From Cymbidium sinense (lineage: Eukaryota > Streptophyta > Magnoliopsida > Asparagales > Orchidaceae), in contig CM038214.1 in the NCBI GenBank assembly GCA_021442155.1, forward strand, positions 314,433,001 to 314,497,000: 64,000 nucleotides of DNA. Direction: 5' to 3'. Under the pieces are notes generated by a model. That model was not told the DNA's origin and searched no databases. It saw only the letters and a list, made by a program, of their open reading frames with translations. A program made the position numbers and the translations under genes. Positions 11,544 to 23,437 of this stretch are shown piece after piece (the stretch's first letter is position 1; each line of letters starts with the position of its first letter).

Positions 11544-11920
11544 GCAGAACCTTGATAGCAGGAACATCACCGTCAACCAGGCTCAATCTAGATCCGCTGG
11601 GGACAATGGTCTAGTGGTGGTTATGGAGGTGAGAGGAGCAATGGAGGTTGCCATGGTGGTGGAGGGAGAGATCAGGGATATGATGGTGGATCCCTACTGA
11701 GATGCTTTTGATAGGAATTGGAGAAATGGTCAATCTATCTATGGCATTTTGTCTTTAGAGTAGAGAAGGTTCTAGTTATCTAGGGTTTTTTATTTGCTTT
11801 ATGTGCGCTCATTTTTTTTATATGCCATCACTTATCTCTCAGAAAACTTGGTTTATTACTTGGTAGATGAATTCAAAAGGAGGAAATATTGAATCTTAAT
11901 ATGTTCTCTGTTAAAAAAAA
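11534..11920 (+). pseudogene. glycine-rich RNA-binding protein 3' fragment, unit e
   Basis: From 11539 the frame encodes NGQNLDSRNITVNQAQSRSAG without a stop, the best preserved RRM end in the window. A deletion and frameshift follow. The glycine tail then continues in another frame and lacks the early part; the final SDGNWRN-like codons are damaged. The 3' UTR and A-tail match unit a. The unit is paired with the LINE insertion exactly as unit a is at 571, so the composite is older than the segmental duplication. Confidence 0.8.
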
Positions 11921-14900
11921 TGCCAAAAACCCTAAACCCTAAACTAAAACCTGAACCCTAAACCCAAAACCTAGACCCTAAACCCTAAACCCTAAACCCT
12001 AAACCTTAAAACCTAAACCCTAAATCCTAAAGCATAAAACCTAAACCCTAAACCCTATACCCTAAACCCTAAATCCTAAACCCTAAACCCTAAACTTTAA
12101 ACCCTAAACTAACCCTAAACCCTAAAAATCTAAACACCAAAACCTAAAAAAAAATAAATACAAAAACCTAGATTGAAATATAATAAAATAAATAAATAAA
12201 ATAAAAACATAAACTAAAACCTAAACTTAAAAAGAAAATAAAATAAAAAATAAAAACTAAACTAAAATAAAAATACATAAAAACCTAAACTAAACTAAAA
12301 AAAAATAAAAAACCTAAATTAAATGAAAACTAAACCTAAAATAAAAAAATAAACCTAAATTAAAATAAAATAAAACAAAATTAAAACCTAAACCTAAAAA
12401 ATAAACCTAAGAATAAATAAAAAATAAAAACTAAATCCTAGGCTTAAAATAAAAATAACGTAAACCTAAACCTAAACTAAAGTAAACTAAACTAAAATAA
12501 ATAAAATATAAACCTAAACCTAAACTAATTAAAATAAAATAAACTAAAAGTAAACCTAAACCTAAACCAAAAAAATAAAACCTAAAAATAAACTTAAAAT
12601 AAAATCTTAAAACCTAAACTTGAAAAAATATAATAAAAACCTAAACCTAAATAGAAAAATAAAAAGTAAAACCTAAACCTAAAAAATAAAATAAAAATAA
12701 AACTAAACTTAAAAATAAAGTTAAACCTAAACCTAAACCTACAAAATAAACTAAAATATAAAATTTAACTAAAATAGATAAATAAAACTAAATAAAAAAA
12801 TAAACTACATTAACTTAAACCTACTATTTTACTCAATATAAAAAAAATTCAAAAATAAAAAATATAAAAAAAAACCTGAAGCCTAAACACGAAACTCTAA
12901 ACACTAAACCTGCAACCCTAAACCTTGAACCCTAAATCCTAAAACCCTAAACCCCAAACCCTAAACCCTAAAACCTAATCCCTAAAACCCTAAAACCTAA
13001 ACCTTAAACCCTAAACTCTATTTTAAAAAAAAACCTTAAACCATAAACCTTAAACTTTAAACCCTAAATCCTAAACTAAAACCTAAACCCTAAACTTAGA
13101 ACCTAAATATTAAATATTAAACCCTATAAACCCAAACCCTAAACACTAAACACTAAACCCATAACCCTAAACCATGAAACCCTAAACCATAAACCCTAAG
13201 CCCTAAACACTAAAACCTAAACTTAAATAAGAAAATAAAATAAAATAAAATAATAACTTAAACTAAAACCTAAACCTAAAAATAAACTAAATGGAAAATT
13301 AGAACTAAACTAAATTTAAATAAATGAAAACCTAAACTAAACAAAAATAAAATAAACCTAAAAATAAAAAACCTAAATAAAATAAAAACTAAATCAAAAA
13401 TAAAAATAAAATAAACCTAAGATAAAATAAAATAAAAAGTAAATTAAAACCTAAACCTAACAAATAAACCTAAAAATAAAACCTAAAAAATAACTTAAAA
13501 ATAACACCTTAGCCATAAGCTAAAAGAAACTAAACCTAAAATAAAAAATAAATAAAATAAACCGAAACCTAACTAAAATAAACTAAACTAAAATAAATAA
13601 AATCTAAACCTAAACCTAAAATAAACTAAACCTAAACCTAAACCTAGACTAAATAAAATAAAATAAACTAAAAATAAACCTAATCCTAAAATAAATAATA
13701 AAACCTAAAATAACAACTTAAAATGTAAACCTAAAAAAATTTAAAAAAACCTAAACCTAAACCTAATAATAAAAAATAAAACCTAAGCCTAAAAAATAAA
13801 ATAAAAATAAAACTAAATTGAAAAAAACAACCTAAACCTAAAGAAAAAACTAAAATATAAGAAACCTAAACTAAAATAAATAAACCTACTATAAATAAAC
13901 TTAACTAAATAAAAATAAAAATAAAAATAAACCTAAATTAAAATAAAAAAGAAAATAAACTAAAATAAATAATAAATAAACTAAATAAACTAAATAAACC
14001 AAAACCTACCGGTTTAATTATTTTTTTTAAAAAAAACCATAAACTTTGAACTAAAAAATAAAAACCAAAAATAAACATAAAACTTAAACCTAAAAAAATA
14101 AAATAAAACTATAAACCTAAACCTAAAAATAAAAAATAAAACAAAAACCTAAAAAATAAAATAAAAATTAAACTAAACTAAAAAATAAACCTAAACCTAA
14201 AAAATAAACTAAAATAAAATACAAAACTAAAATAAATAAACTAAATTAAATAAAAATAAATCTAAATCTAAATAAAAACAGATAATATAAAAACTTAAAT
14301 AATTAAAAAATAAATAAATAAACCTAAACCTACCAATTTACTTAATTTAAAAAAATATAAAAATTAAAAAACCCTAACACTAAACCCTAATCCCTAAAAC
14401 TAACCCTAATCCTTAAGCCTGCAACCATAAGCCCAAAACTCTAAACCCTAAAACCCTAAACCCTAAACCCTAAAATCCTAAAACCCTAAATCCTAAACCT
14501 AAACCCTAAACCCTAAACCCTAAACTCTAAACCCTAAACTTTGTTAAAAATAAAAAAACCTTAAACCCTAATCCATAAATCCTAAACCCTAAACCTTAAA
14601 CCCTAAATTAAAGCTTAAACCCGAAACCTTAAATTAATTCCTAAACCTCAACCTAAAACCTAAACCTAAACCCTAAAGACCCTAAACCCTAAACACTAAA
14701 CCTTAAACCCTAAACTCTAAACCCTAAAATCCTAAACCATAAACCCTAAATCCTAAAACCTAAACCTAAATAAAAAAATAAAATAAAATAAAAACATAAA
14801 TTAAAATAAAAAACTAAACATAAACTTAGACCTAAAAATAAAATAAAATTAATATTAAAAACTAAATTAAATAAAATAATTAAAAACCTAAACTAAACAA

Positions 14901-17244
14901 AAAATTAAATTAAATTAAAAATTAAAAACCTATATAAAATTAAAACTAAACCTAAAATAAAAATAAAATAAGCCTAAGATAAAATAAAATAAATACTAAA
15001 TAAAAACCTTGAAATAAATAAAAAATAACACCTAAACCCTAAACTAAAAAAAAACTAAACCTAAAATGAAAATAAAATAAAATAAACTAAAATAAATAAA
15101 ACCTAAACATAAACCTAAAATAAACTAAACCTAAACCTAAACCTAAACTAAATAAAATAAAATAAAGTAAAAATAAACCAACGTCTAAACTAAAAAATAA
15201 AACCTAAAAATAAACCTAAAATAACAACATTAAAACTAAACCAAAAAAAGAAAATAAAAACCTTAACCAAAACCTAATAATAAAAAAACAAAACTTAAAC
15301 CTACAAAATAAAATAAAAATAAAACTAAACTATAAAATAAACCTAAACTAAAAAAATAATATAAAATGGAATAAACCTAAACTAAAATAAATAAACCTCA
15401 TATAAATAAACTAAATTGAATATAGATAAATAAACCTAAAAAAATAAAAAAATAAACTAAATTAAGTAAAAAATAAACTAAATAAACCTAAACTTTCCGG
15501 TTTACTTATTTTTTTTAAATAAAAAAAAAACCATAAACCCTAAACTAAAAAAATACAACCTAAAAATAAACCTAAAATAAAAACCAAAAACCTAAACCTA
15601 AAAAAAACAAATTAAAAACCTAAACTTAAACCTAAAAATAAACATAAAATCTAAACCTAAAAAATAAAGAAAAATAAAAAACCTAAACTAAACTAAACTA
15701 AAAAAATAATGCTAAACCTAAACCTAAACCTACAAAACTTACTAAAATAAAAAACCTAAACTAAAATAAATAAACTGAACTAAAATAAAGTAAAAATAAA
15801 CATAAATATAAATTAAAATTAAAATATACTAAATTAAATATAAAATAAACTAAATAAACCTAAACCTACCAGTTTACTTAATTTCAAAAAAAATTCTAAC
15901 CGTAAAACTAACCCTAGACCCTAAACGCTAAACCCTAAATATACAACCCTAAATCCTAAAATCCAAAATCCTAAACCCTAAACCCTAAACCCTAAACCAT
16001 AAAACTCTAAACCCTAAACCCTAAACCCTAAACCATAAACCCTAAACCCTAGACCCTAAACTAAGTTAAAAAAAACCTTAAACCTTAAAACAAAAACCCT
16101 AAATGCTAAACCCTATACTACAACCTAAACCCTAAACCTAAAACTTAAACTTTAAACCCTAAACATTATACCCTAAACCCTAAAACTGTAAACCATAAAC
16201 CATAAACCCTAAAACCTAAACCTAAATAGAAAAATAAAATAAAATAAACTAAAAACCTAAACTAAATCTAAGCGTAAACCTAAATCTAAACCTAAACCTA
16301 AAAATAAAATATAATAGAAAATAAAAATTAAACTAAAATACAATAAATCAATAACAGAAACTAAACAAAAAAATAAATAAACCAAAAATAAAAAAATAAA
16401 AATAAAATAAACACTAAACCTAAAATAAAAATAAAATAAAACTAAGATAAAAAAAATAAAAACTAAATAAAAACCTAAACCTATAAAATCAACCTAAAAA
16501 TAAAACATAAAAAAAATAAAAATAACACCTAAACCCTAAGCTAAAAAAAATCCTAAACCTAAAATAAAAATAAAATAAACTAAAGAAAATTAACCTAAAC
16601 CTAAACTAAAATAAACTAAACTAAAATAAATAAAACATAAACCTAAACCTAAAATAAACTAAACCTAAACCTAAACTTAAACTAAGTAAAATAAACTAAA
16701 CTAAAAATAAACCTAAGCCTAAACTAAAAAATAAAACATAAAAATTAACCAAAAACAACAACCTAAAACATAAACCTAAAAAAAAGAAAATAAAAACTTA
16801 AACCTAAACCTAATAACGAAACATAAAACCTAAACCTAAAAAATAAAATAAAAATAAAACTTAACTAAAAAATAAACCTAAACCATGAAAGTAAACTATA
16901 ATAAAAAACTTAAATAAAATAAATAAATTAAATCTAAATTAACTAATCTAAATAAAAATAAACATAAACCTAAATTAAAATAATAAATAAAATAAATAAG
17001 AAAAACTAAGTAAACTAAAAAACTTAATCCTACCGATTTACTTAATTTTTTTTTTTAAAAACCCAAACCCTAAAAGCCCTAAACCATAAATCCTAAACCC
17101 TAAACCTACAATGCTAAACCTTAAACCCTAAACCCTAAACCCTAAACCCTAAAAAACACTAAACCCTAAACCCTAAAACCCTAAACCCCAAACCCTAAGC
17201 CCTAAAACCCTAAACCCTAAACCCTAAAACCCTAAACCCTAAAA
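11921..17244 (+). repeat. degenerate telomere-like satellite array
   Basis: The organisation is the same as 1068-6570, block for block. Spacers lie at 12817, 14002, 14326, 15490, 15862 and 17026. CCCTAAA-dense blocks lie at about 11930-12130, 12880-13220, 14380-14760, 15890-16220 and 17050-17244. I see no gene. Confidence 0.9.
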
Positions 17245-17430
17245 CCTACTGGTTATCGAATCGTGTCTTTACAATAGAGATGGTTCTAGTCATCTAGGAT
17301 TTTTTATTATCTCTATGCATGCTCATTTTTTATCTATGTTGTCATTTATGTCTTAGAAAACTTAGTGTGCAACTTGTTAAGGAAATCGAATAGAAGAAAT
17401 TTTCAATATGAATTTGTTCTCTTTAAAAAA
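17245..17430 (+). pseudogene. glycine-rich RNA-binding protein 3' UTR remnant, unit f
   Basis: Only the 3' UTR remains. It begins abruptly at CCTACTGGTTATC inside CCCTAAA repeats and runs to ATATGAATTTGTTCTC and an A-run. CTACTGGTTATC and AATAGAAGAAATTTT match unit b specifically. The whole coding part is gone, probably deleted after the segmental duplication because the partner unit b still has it. Confidence 0.75.
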
Positions 17431-20239
17431 CCAAGAAATAAAAACCCTAAACTAAAACATGAACCCTAAACCTAAAACCTAAACCCTAAACCCTAAACCC
17501 TAAACCCTAAACCATTAACCCTATACCCTTAACCCTAAACCCTAAAAAGCTAAAAACCTAAACCTAAAAATAAAATAAATAAATAAACCTAAACAAAAAT
17601 AAAATAAATAAAATAAAATAAAATAAAACCTAAACTAAAACCAAAACGTAAACCTAAAAGAGAAATTAACTAAAAAAATAAAAATAAAACTAAAGTAAAA
17701 GAAATAAAAACCTAAACTAAACTTAAAAATAAAAACCTTAAATAAAATAATAATTATACCTAAAAAAAATTAAATAAACCTAAAATAAAAAAAATAAAAC
17801 TAAGAAAAACCTAAACCTAAAAAATAAACCTAAAAATAAACCTATAAATTAATATAAAATAAAACCTAAACCCTAAACTACAAAAAAAAAATAAAAAGCT
17901 AAAATAAAAAGAAATAAACCTAAACCTAAACTAAAATAAACTAAAATAAAATAAATAAAACCTAAACCTAAAATAAAGTAAACCTAAACCTAAACCTAAA
18001 CTAAATTAAATAAAATACACTAAAAATAAACATAAACCTAAACTAAAAAATAAAACCTAAAAATAAACCTATAATAAAAACTTAAAACATCGACTTAAAA
18101 AGATATAATAAAAACCTAAAAATAAACCTAAAAATAAAAAATAAAATAAAATAAAACTAAACTAAAAAATAATCCTAAACATAAACCTAAACCTAAAAAA
18201 TAGACTAAATAAAAAGCTTAAACTAAAATAAATAAATCTAAAATAAATAAACTAAACTAAAAAAATAAATATGAACCTGAATAAAAATAAAAAATAAACT
18301 AAATAAACCTAAACCTATAGGTTTACTTAATTTTTAAAAAGTAAAATATATATAAAAAAAACCCTATATCCTAAACCCTAAATCCTAAACCTTAAATGCT
18401 AAACCCGAAAACCAAACCCTAAACACTAAACCCTGAACCCTAAACACTAAACCCTAAACCTTAAGCCCTAAACCCTAATCCCTAAACCCTTAACCCCCAA
18501 ATCCTAAACCTTAAATTCTAAACTAAACCTAAACCCTACTTACCAAAAAAAAACTAAAACCTAAAATAAAAATAAAATAAACGTAAACCCAAACTAAAAT
18601 AAACTAAAATAAAATAAATAAAACCTAAACATAAAATAAACTAAACTTAAACCAAAACCTAAACTAAATTATATAAAATACAATAAAAATAAACATAAAC
18701 CTAAACTAAAAAAATAAAACCTAAAAATAAACATAAAATAAAAACCTAAAACCTCAACTTAAAAAGATAAAATAAAAGCCAAAAAATAAACCTAAAAATA
18801 AAAAATAAAACTTAAACCTAAAAAATAAAATAAAATAAAAATTAAACTAAAAAATATTCTTAAACTTAAACCTAAACCAAAAAAATAGATTAAATAAAAA
18901 GCCTAAACTAAAATAAATAAACTAAACTAAACAAAAATAAATATGAAACTAAATAAAAATAAAAAATAAAATGAACTAAAATAAATAAAAAATAAACTAA
19001 ATAAACCTAAACCTACATGTTTACATAATTTAAAAAAAGTAAAATATATATAAAAAAACCCTAAACCCTAAACCCTAAATCCTAAATCTTAAACCCTAAA
19101 CCCGAAAACCAAACCCTAAACCCTAAACCCTAAAGACTAAACCCTAAACCCTAGACCCTAAACCTTAAGCCCTAAACCCTAAACCCTAAACCCTAAACCC
19201 TAAACCCCTAAATCCTAAACTAAACCTAAACCCTAACGATAAAAAAAACAAAAATCTAGAATAAAAATAAAATAAACATAAACCTAAACTAAAAAAAACT
19301 AAAATAAAAAATAAAACCTAAACCTAAAATAAACTAAACCTAGACCTAAACCTAAATTAAATTAAATAAAATACACTAAAAATAAACATAAACCTTAACT
19401 AAAAAATAAAACCTAAAAATAAACCTAAAATAAAAACCTAAAACCTCAACCTAAAAAGATAAAATAAAAACCTAAAAATAAACCTAAATATAAAAAATAA
19501 AACTTAAACCTAAAAATAAAATAAAATGAAAACTAAACTAAAAAATAATCCTAAACTTAAACCTAAACCTAAAAAATAGACTAAATAAAAAGCCTAAACT
19601 AAAATAAATAAACCTAAAATAAATAAACTAAACTAAACAAAAATAAATATGAACCTAAATAAAAATAAAAAAATAAAATGAACTAAAATAAATAAAAAAT
19701 AAACTAAATAATCCCAAACCTACTGGGTTTAATTTTAAAAAGTAAAAATAAAAAATAAAACTATAAACCCTAAATCCTAAACCCTAAACCCTAAACCCAA
19801 AACCAAACCCTAAACTCAACCCAACCCTAAACTATAAACTAAACCTTAATCCTAAACCCTAAACCCTAAACCTTAAATCTAAATCTAAACCTAAATTAAA
19901 CTAAACTTAAACCTAACTTAACCTAAACCCTAAACTAACCCTAAACCCTAACCTAACCCTAAACCTGAAACCTTAAACCCTAAACCATAAAAACCCTAAA
20001 CCCTAAAGACTAAACACTAAAACCTAAACCCTAAACCCTAATCCCTAAGCCATAAATTATAACCCTAAACCCTAAACCCTAAACCCTAAACCCTATACCA
20101 TAAACCCTAACCCTAAACCCTAAACCCTAAACCCTAAACCCTAATCCCTAAGCCAAAACCTAAGGAAACTAAATAAATAAAAAAATAAACTTAAGCCCTA
20201 AAACCTAATAAACCTAAACCTAAACCTAAACATAAACCC
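17431..20239 (+). repeat. degenerate telomere-like array with internal triplication
   Basis: CCCTAAA-dense flanks (about 17440-17545 and 19760-20155) enclose AT-rich sequence that contains three tandem monomers with spacers at 18311, 19009 and 19716. The perfect heptamer runs near 19170-19210 and 20056-20150 are among the cleanest in the window. The last 80 bases form the GRP leader. I see no gene. Confidence 0.9.
17870..19790 (+). repeat. three tandem ~0.7 kb satellite monomers
   Basis: The copies start near 17870, 18535 and 19225. Each runs from an AAACTAAAATAAACTAAA-type block through CTAAAAAATAAAACCTAAA and AAAAAGATA words to the spacer (18311, 19009, 19716). The first two spacers are followed by AAAAAGTAAAATATATATAA and the third by a diverged form of it. 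A CCCTAAA-dense block with AACCCGAAAACCAAACC-like words then follows. The spacing of the spacers is 698 and 707 bases. Confidence 0.75.
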
Positions 20240-20744
20240 TAATAATGGGAAGAACCTTGATGACAAGAACATTGGCATCAACTAGTCTTAATCGAGATCT
20301 AATCGTGGAGGTGAAGGCGGAGATGAAGGCAGAGGCGACAGTTATTGCAATGGTGGTGGGGGATCTGGAGGTGCTGGCGAATATGGAGGTGGTGGTCAGA
20401 GTAGTGGTGGTTATGGAGGCAAGAGGAGTGATGGAGGTTACAGTCTTGGTGGTGGCAGAGGGATGGAATAGAAATATGATGGTGGATCTTATTGCTCAAG
20501 AGGTGGTGGTGGTTCTGATGGGAACTAGAGAAATTGAAGAACGGCCAATTCGATATACTACATATGGAAATGTATTTTTATAGTAGAGACAGTTCTAGTT
20601 GTCTAGGATTTTTGAATTGCTCAATTGGTGCTCATTTTTTATCTATGTCATCATTTGTGTCTTAGAAAACTTGGTGTGCTACTTGGTTGTTGAAATCAAA
20701 AAGAAGAAATGTTGAATATGAATTTGTTCTCTAATAAAAAAAAT
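20240..20744 (+). pseudogene. glycine-rich RNA-binding protein 3' fragment, unit g
   Basis: From 20244 the frame reads NGKNLDDKNIGIN followed by a stop and further stops. The tail is clear downstream: NGGGGSGGAGEYGGGGQSS, then GGYGGKRSDGGYSLGGG and CSRGGGGSDGN. Stops replace codons in RDRGYD and NWRN. The longest ATG frame, at 20245, is one base out of the gene frame and has no meaning. The 3' UTR and leader pair this unit with unit c at 8161. Confidence 0.8.
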
Positions 20745-22080
20745 TTTAAATCTTAAACCCTAAACTAAAGCCTAAACCCTAAACCTAAAATCTAAACCCT
20801 AAACCCTAAAACCATAAAAAAACACAGCACTAAACTAAACCTATATCCTAAATATTGAACTCAATCCTAAACTCAATAAACCTAAACTATAAACTATAAA
20901 CCTAAAAAATGTACCTAAACCCTAAACCCTAAACCCTAAAAACCCTAAACTCTAAATTCTAAACACTAAAAACTAAACCCTAAACCTTAAATAATAAACC
21001 TAAGAAAACCCTACCTTGAATCAGAATCCTAAACCTAAACCTAAACCTAAACTTAAAATAAACTTAAACAAAACTAAACTCAAACTTAAACTAAACCTAA
21101 AACCTAAATAAACTTAAACCTCTAAAGTTTAAACCTAAACCTAAACCCTAAACTTAAACAAAACTCCAAACTTAAACTTAAATTAAACTTAAACTTAAAT
21201 CTAAACTAAATAATAAACTCCTAAAATTTAAACTTAAACTAACCTAAACTTAAAACCTAAACCTAACTTAAAATTCAAATTTAAATCTAACCTAAACTTA
21301 ACCCTAACTAAATTTAAATCTCTACCTAACTTAAAACCTAAAACTAAACTAAACCTAAACTATAACCTATAAACTATAAACCTAAATCAACTCCTAAACT
21401 AACTAAAAACCTAAACTTAAAACCTATCTTCCTAAACTTTAAACCTAACCTTAAACTCTAACTTAAACTCTAAATAAACTTAAACTATACTAAGCTCTAA
21501 ACCCTAAACCCTAAACCTAAACCTATTCCCTAAACCTAAACCAAAACATATACCCTAAACCAAAACCTAAACCTAAACCTAAACTTAAACTTAAACCCTA
21601 AACCTAAACATAAACCTAAATGCTAAACCTTAAACCCTAAACCTAAACCCTAAACTTAAACCCTAAACCTTAAACCCTATACCCAAACTTGAAATTAAAC
21701 CCTAAACCTAAACTTAAACCCTAAATCTAAACCTAAACTTAAATCCTAAACCTAAACCTAAACATAAACCTAAACCTAAACCCTAAACCCTAAACTCTAA
21801 ACCTAAACTTAAATAAATTGAAGAAACCTAAACTCCTAAACTCCTAAGTTAAACCCTAAACCTAAACCTTAAACTCTAAACTTAAATCTAAACTAAACTC
21901 AAATAAACCTAAAATCTTAAACCTAAACTTAAACCCTAAACCTAAACCTAAACCCTAAACCGAATCCTAAACCTAAACCTAAACCTAAACCTAAACCTAA
22001 ACTTAAACCTAAACTAAACCTAAACCTTAAACTAAACTAAACCTAAACCCTAAACTATGACCCAAAAACCTAAAAACTAT
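20745..22080 (+). repeat. degenerate telomere-like array, CTTAAA/CCTAAA-rich
   Basis: CCCTAAA-dense sequence runs to about 21010. Mixed CCTAAA and CTTAAA hexamers follow, with more T than elsewhere, and near 21960-22010 an almost perfect run of CCTAAA hexamers. This tract contains no spacer motif and no gene. It ends where LINE A begins, near 22081. Confidence 0.85.
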
Positions 22081-22299
22081 TCAAGCCTCATCCTCGCATT
22101 TCCTTTCCTCTTAATTCTTAGCCACTACTTGCCAATTATTTTGCATGATTCTCACTGGATCCCTTCTTGAAATAGTGGCTGCTAGCCTATTTTGTGTCTT
22201 CTTTGGAGTGATGCTAAGGCTTGGCATCTTCCCCAATGATTCCTTGGGGAAAAATGAAGGATCCTATTGATCCTGCTAGGGCATCAACTAACTTGGCTT

Positions 22300-23408
22300 T
22301 GACTGCATTGAAATCATTCAAAGACATTCCAATTTAGATTTCTCTCCCTAATATGCGAATTCATTTTGTTAACCATCAATTCCTTTTTGCTATGGGTGCT
22401 TTATTTGGTCGGCCATTGCAAATTGATAAGGCAATGACTACGAAATCTCATACTTCAATGGCTAGAATGCTTGTTGAATTGGACATTACCAAGAAACACT
22501 ACAAAGAAATTTTGATTGGAATATGAAAATTATTGTTACATACGAAGTGTTTCATTCTTCATCCTCACCGAAATTTTGCTATAATTAATTCCAAAATCTC
22601 CCTATCTTTTGTTCTCACTGTAAAATCCATAGGCACGATAATTCAAAATGTTTCATTCTTCATCCTCACCTAAAAAAGAAAAACCCTATTAAGGAAACTT
22701 CTTTCCTTACCCTAGGACGATCACTGTTAAATATCATAGAGCTACATTGAAAAAAAAAGAATTTTTGAATGTTCCTAATAAGGAAATTTTACCTCTTACT
22801 TCTTCTGTACAATTGAAGGTTTCTAATGTGAACAATATTAGTTTTTCTAAACTTTTAGATGACGATTATATTTCCTCTAATTCAATCCCTGCATACTTAC
22901 CAGCTTTGATTAATGAAAATGATGCTTTGACTGAGAATATAAATGAGGATATTAATGTTATGCATCATGAAAATTTAATGAAGAATATGGCTTTAATACC
23001 TCATGATAATCATGTTGAAAAAATAAATTCTATTTTCCAGATTCAAAATTATTTAAATTCTCATAAAGATTTTCCTTTATCTAATTTGGGTCATGAAGAG
23101 GAACGGCTTGTTGTTCACACTTGCCTCTTAATAAATCTATTTCTGTTCCCTCTCTTGTTATTCTCGATGCTCATTTGGCTTTAATAAATTATAATGTCTA
23201 AGAAGAAAGATAATTCATTTCTAATCAAGAGATTTTTCTTAAATCTGTGACTAATGTTGCTAAATCCTTCTATGATGATGATTACATGGGAAATAAATTG
23301 GTTTCCAAACTTATCATGCTAGAAAAAGAAACAAAACGTTAAAAATTTCCATCCCAAATTGCCAAGAAACACTAGATCGACTATGACCTCCCTCTCCTCT
23401 CTTAATTA
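22300..23408 (+). pseudogene. LINE A ORF1 remnant (DUF4283-like region and CCHC zinc knuckle)
   Basis: ORF1 proteins of plant LINEs bind the element RNA. The N-terminal motif KSFKD (about 22312) is followed within a few codons by LPNMRIHFVNHQ. In LINE C the equivalent motifs are almost 390 bases apart, so about 350 bases of the DUF4283-like core are deleted. GRPLQIDKA and ARMLVELDITKK follow. The CCHC knuckle C-X2-C-X4-H-X4-C is intact at 22610-22651 (FCSHCKIHRHDNSKCF). Just before it, 22 bases (22548-22569) duplicate 22649-22670 and replace the usual EFENFP segment. An open stretch of 145 codons (22747-23184) is the variable acidic C-terminal part. The frame is broken by stops and shifts. 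Confidence 0.75.
22548..22670 (+). repeat. 22-base direct repeat within LINE A ORF1
   Basis: TGTTTCATTCTTCATCCTCA plus CC occurs at 22548-22569 and 22649-22670, exactly. The second copy is the native sequence after the zinc knuckle. The first copy is ectopic when compared with LINEs B and C. Confidence 0.8.
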
Positions 23409-23437
23409 ACCTTTTCTTATCCCCATTTTATTTCATT

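Larger units (their letters stand above)
10955..20744 (+). repeat. segmental duplication, right copy
   Basis: This is the paralogue of 1-8635: LINE 3' end, GRP unit e, about 5.3 kb array, GRP unit f, array, GRP unit g. The offset grows from about 10.9 kb to about 12 kb, explained mainly by extra 0.7 kb repeats at 17870-19790. The LINE portion to the left of 10955 has no visible partner because the window begins there. Confidence 0.78.

Noticed and set aside
1068..22080. CRISPR array or other regularly spaced prokaryotic repeat
   Set aside because: There are no fixed repeats with unique spacers of constant length. Content is telomere-like satellite in a plant context.
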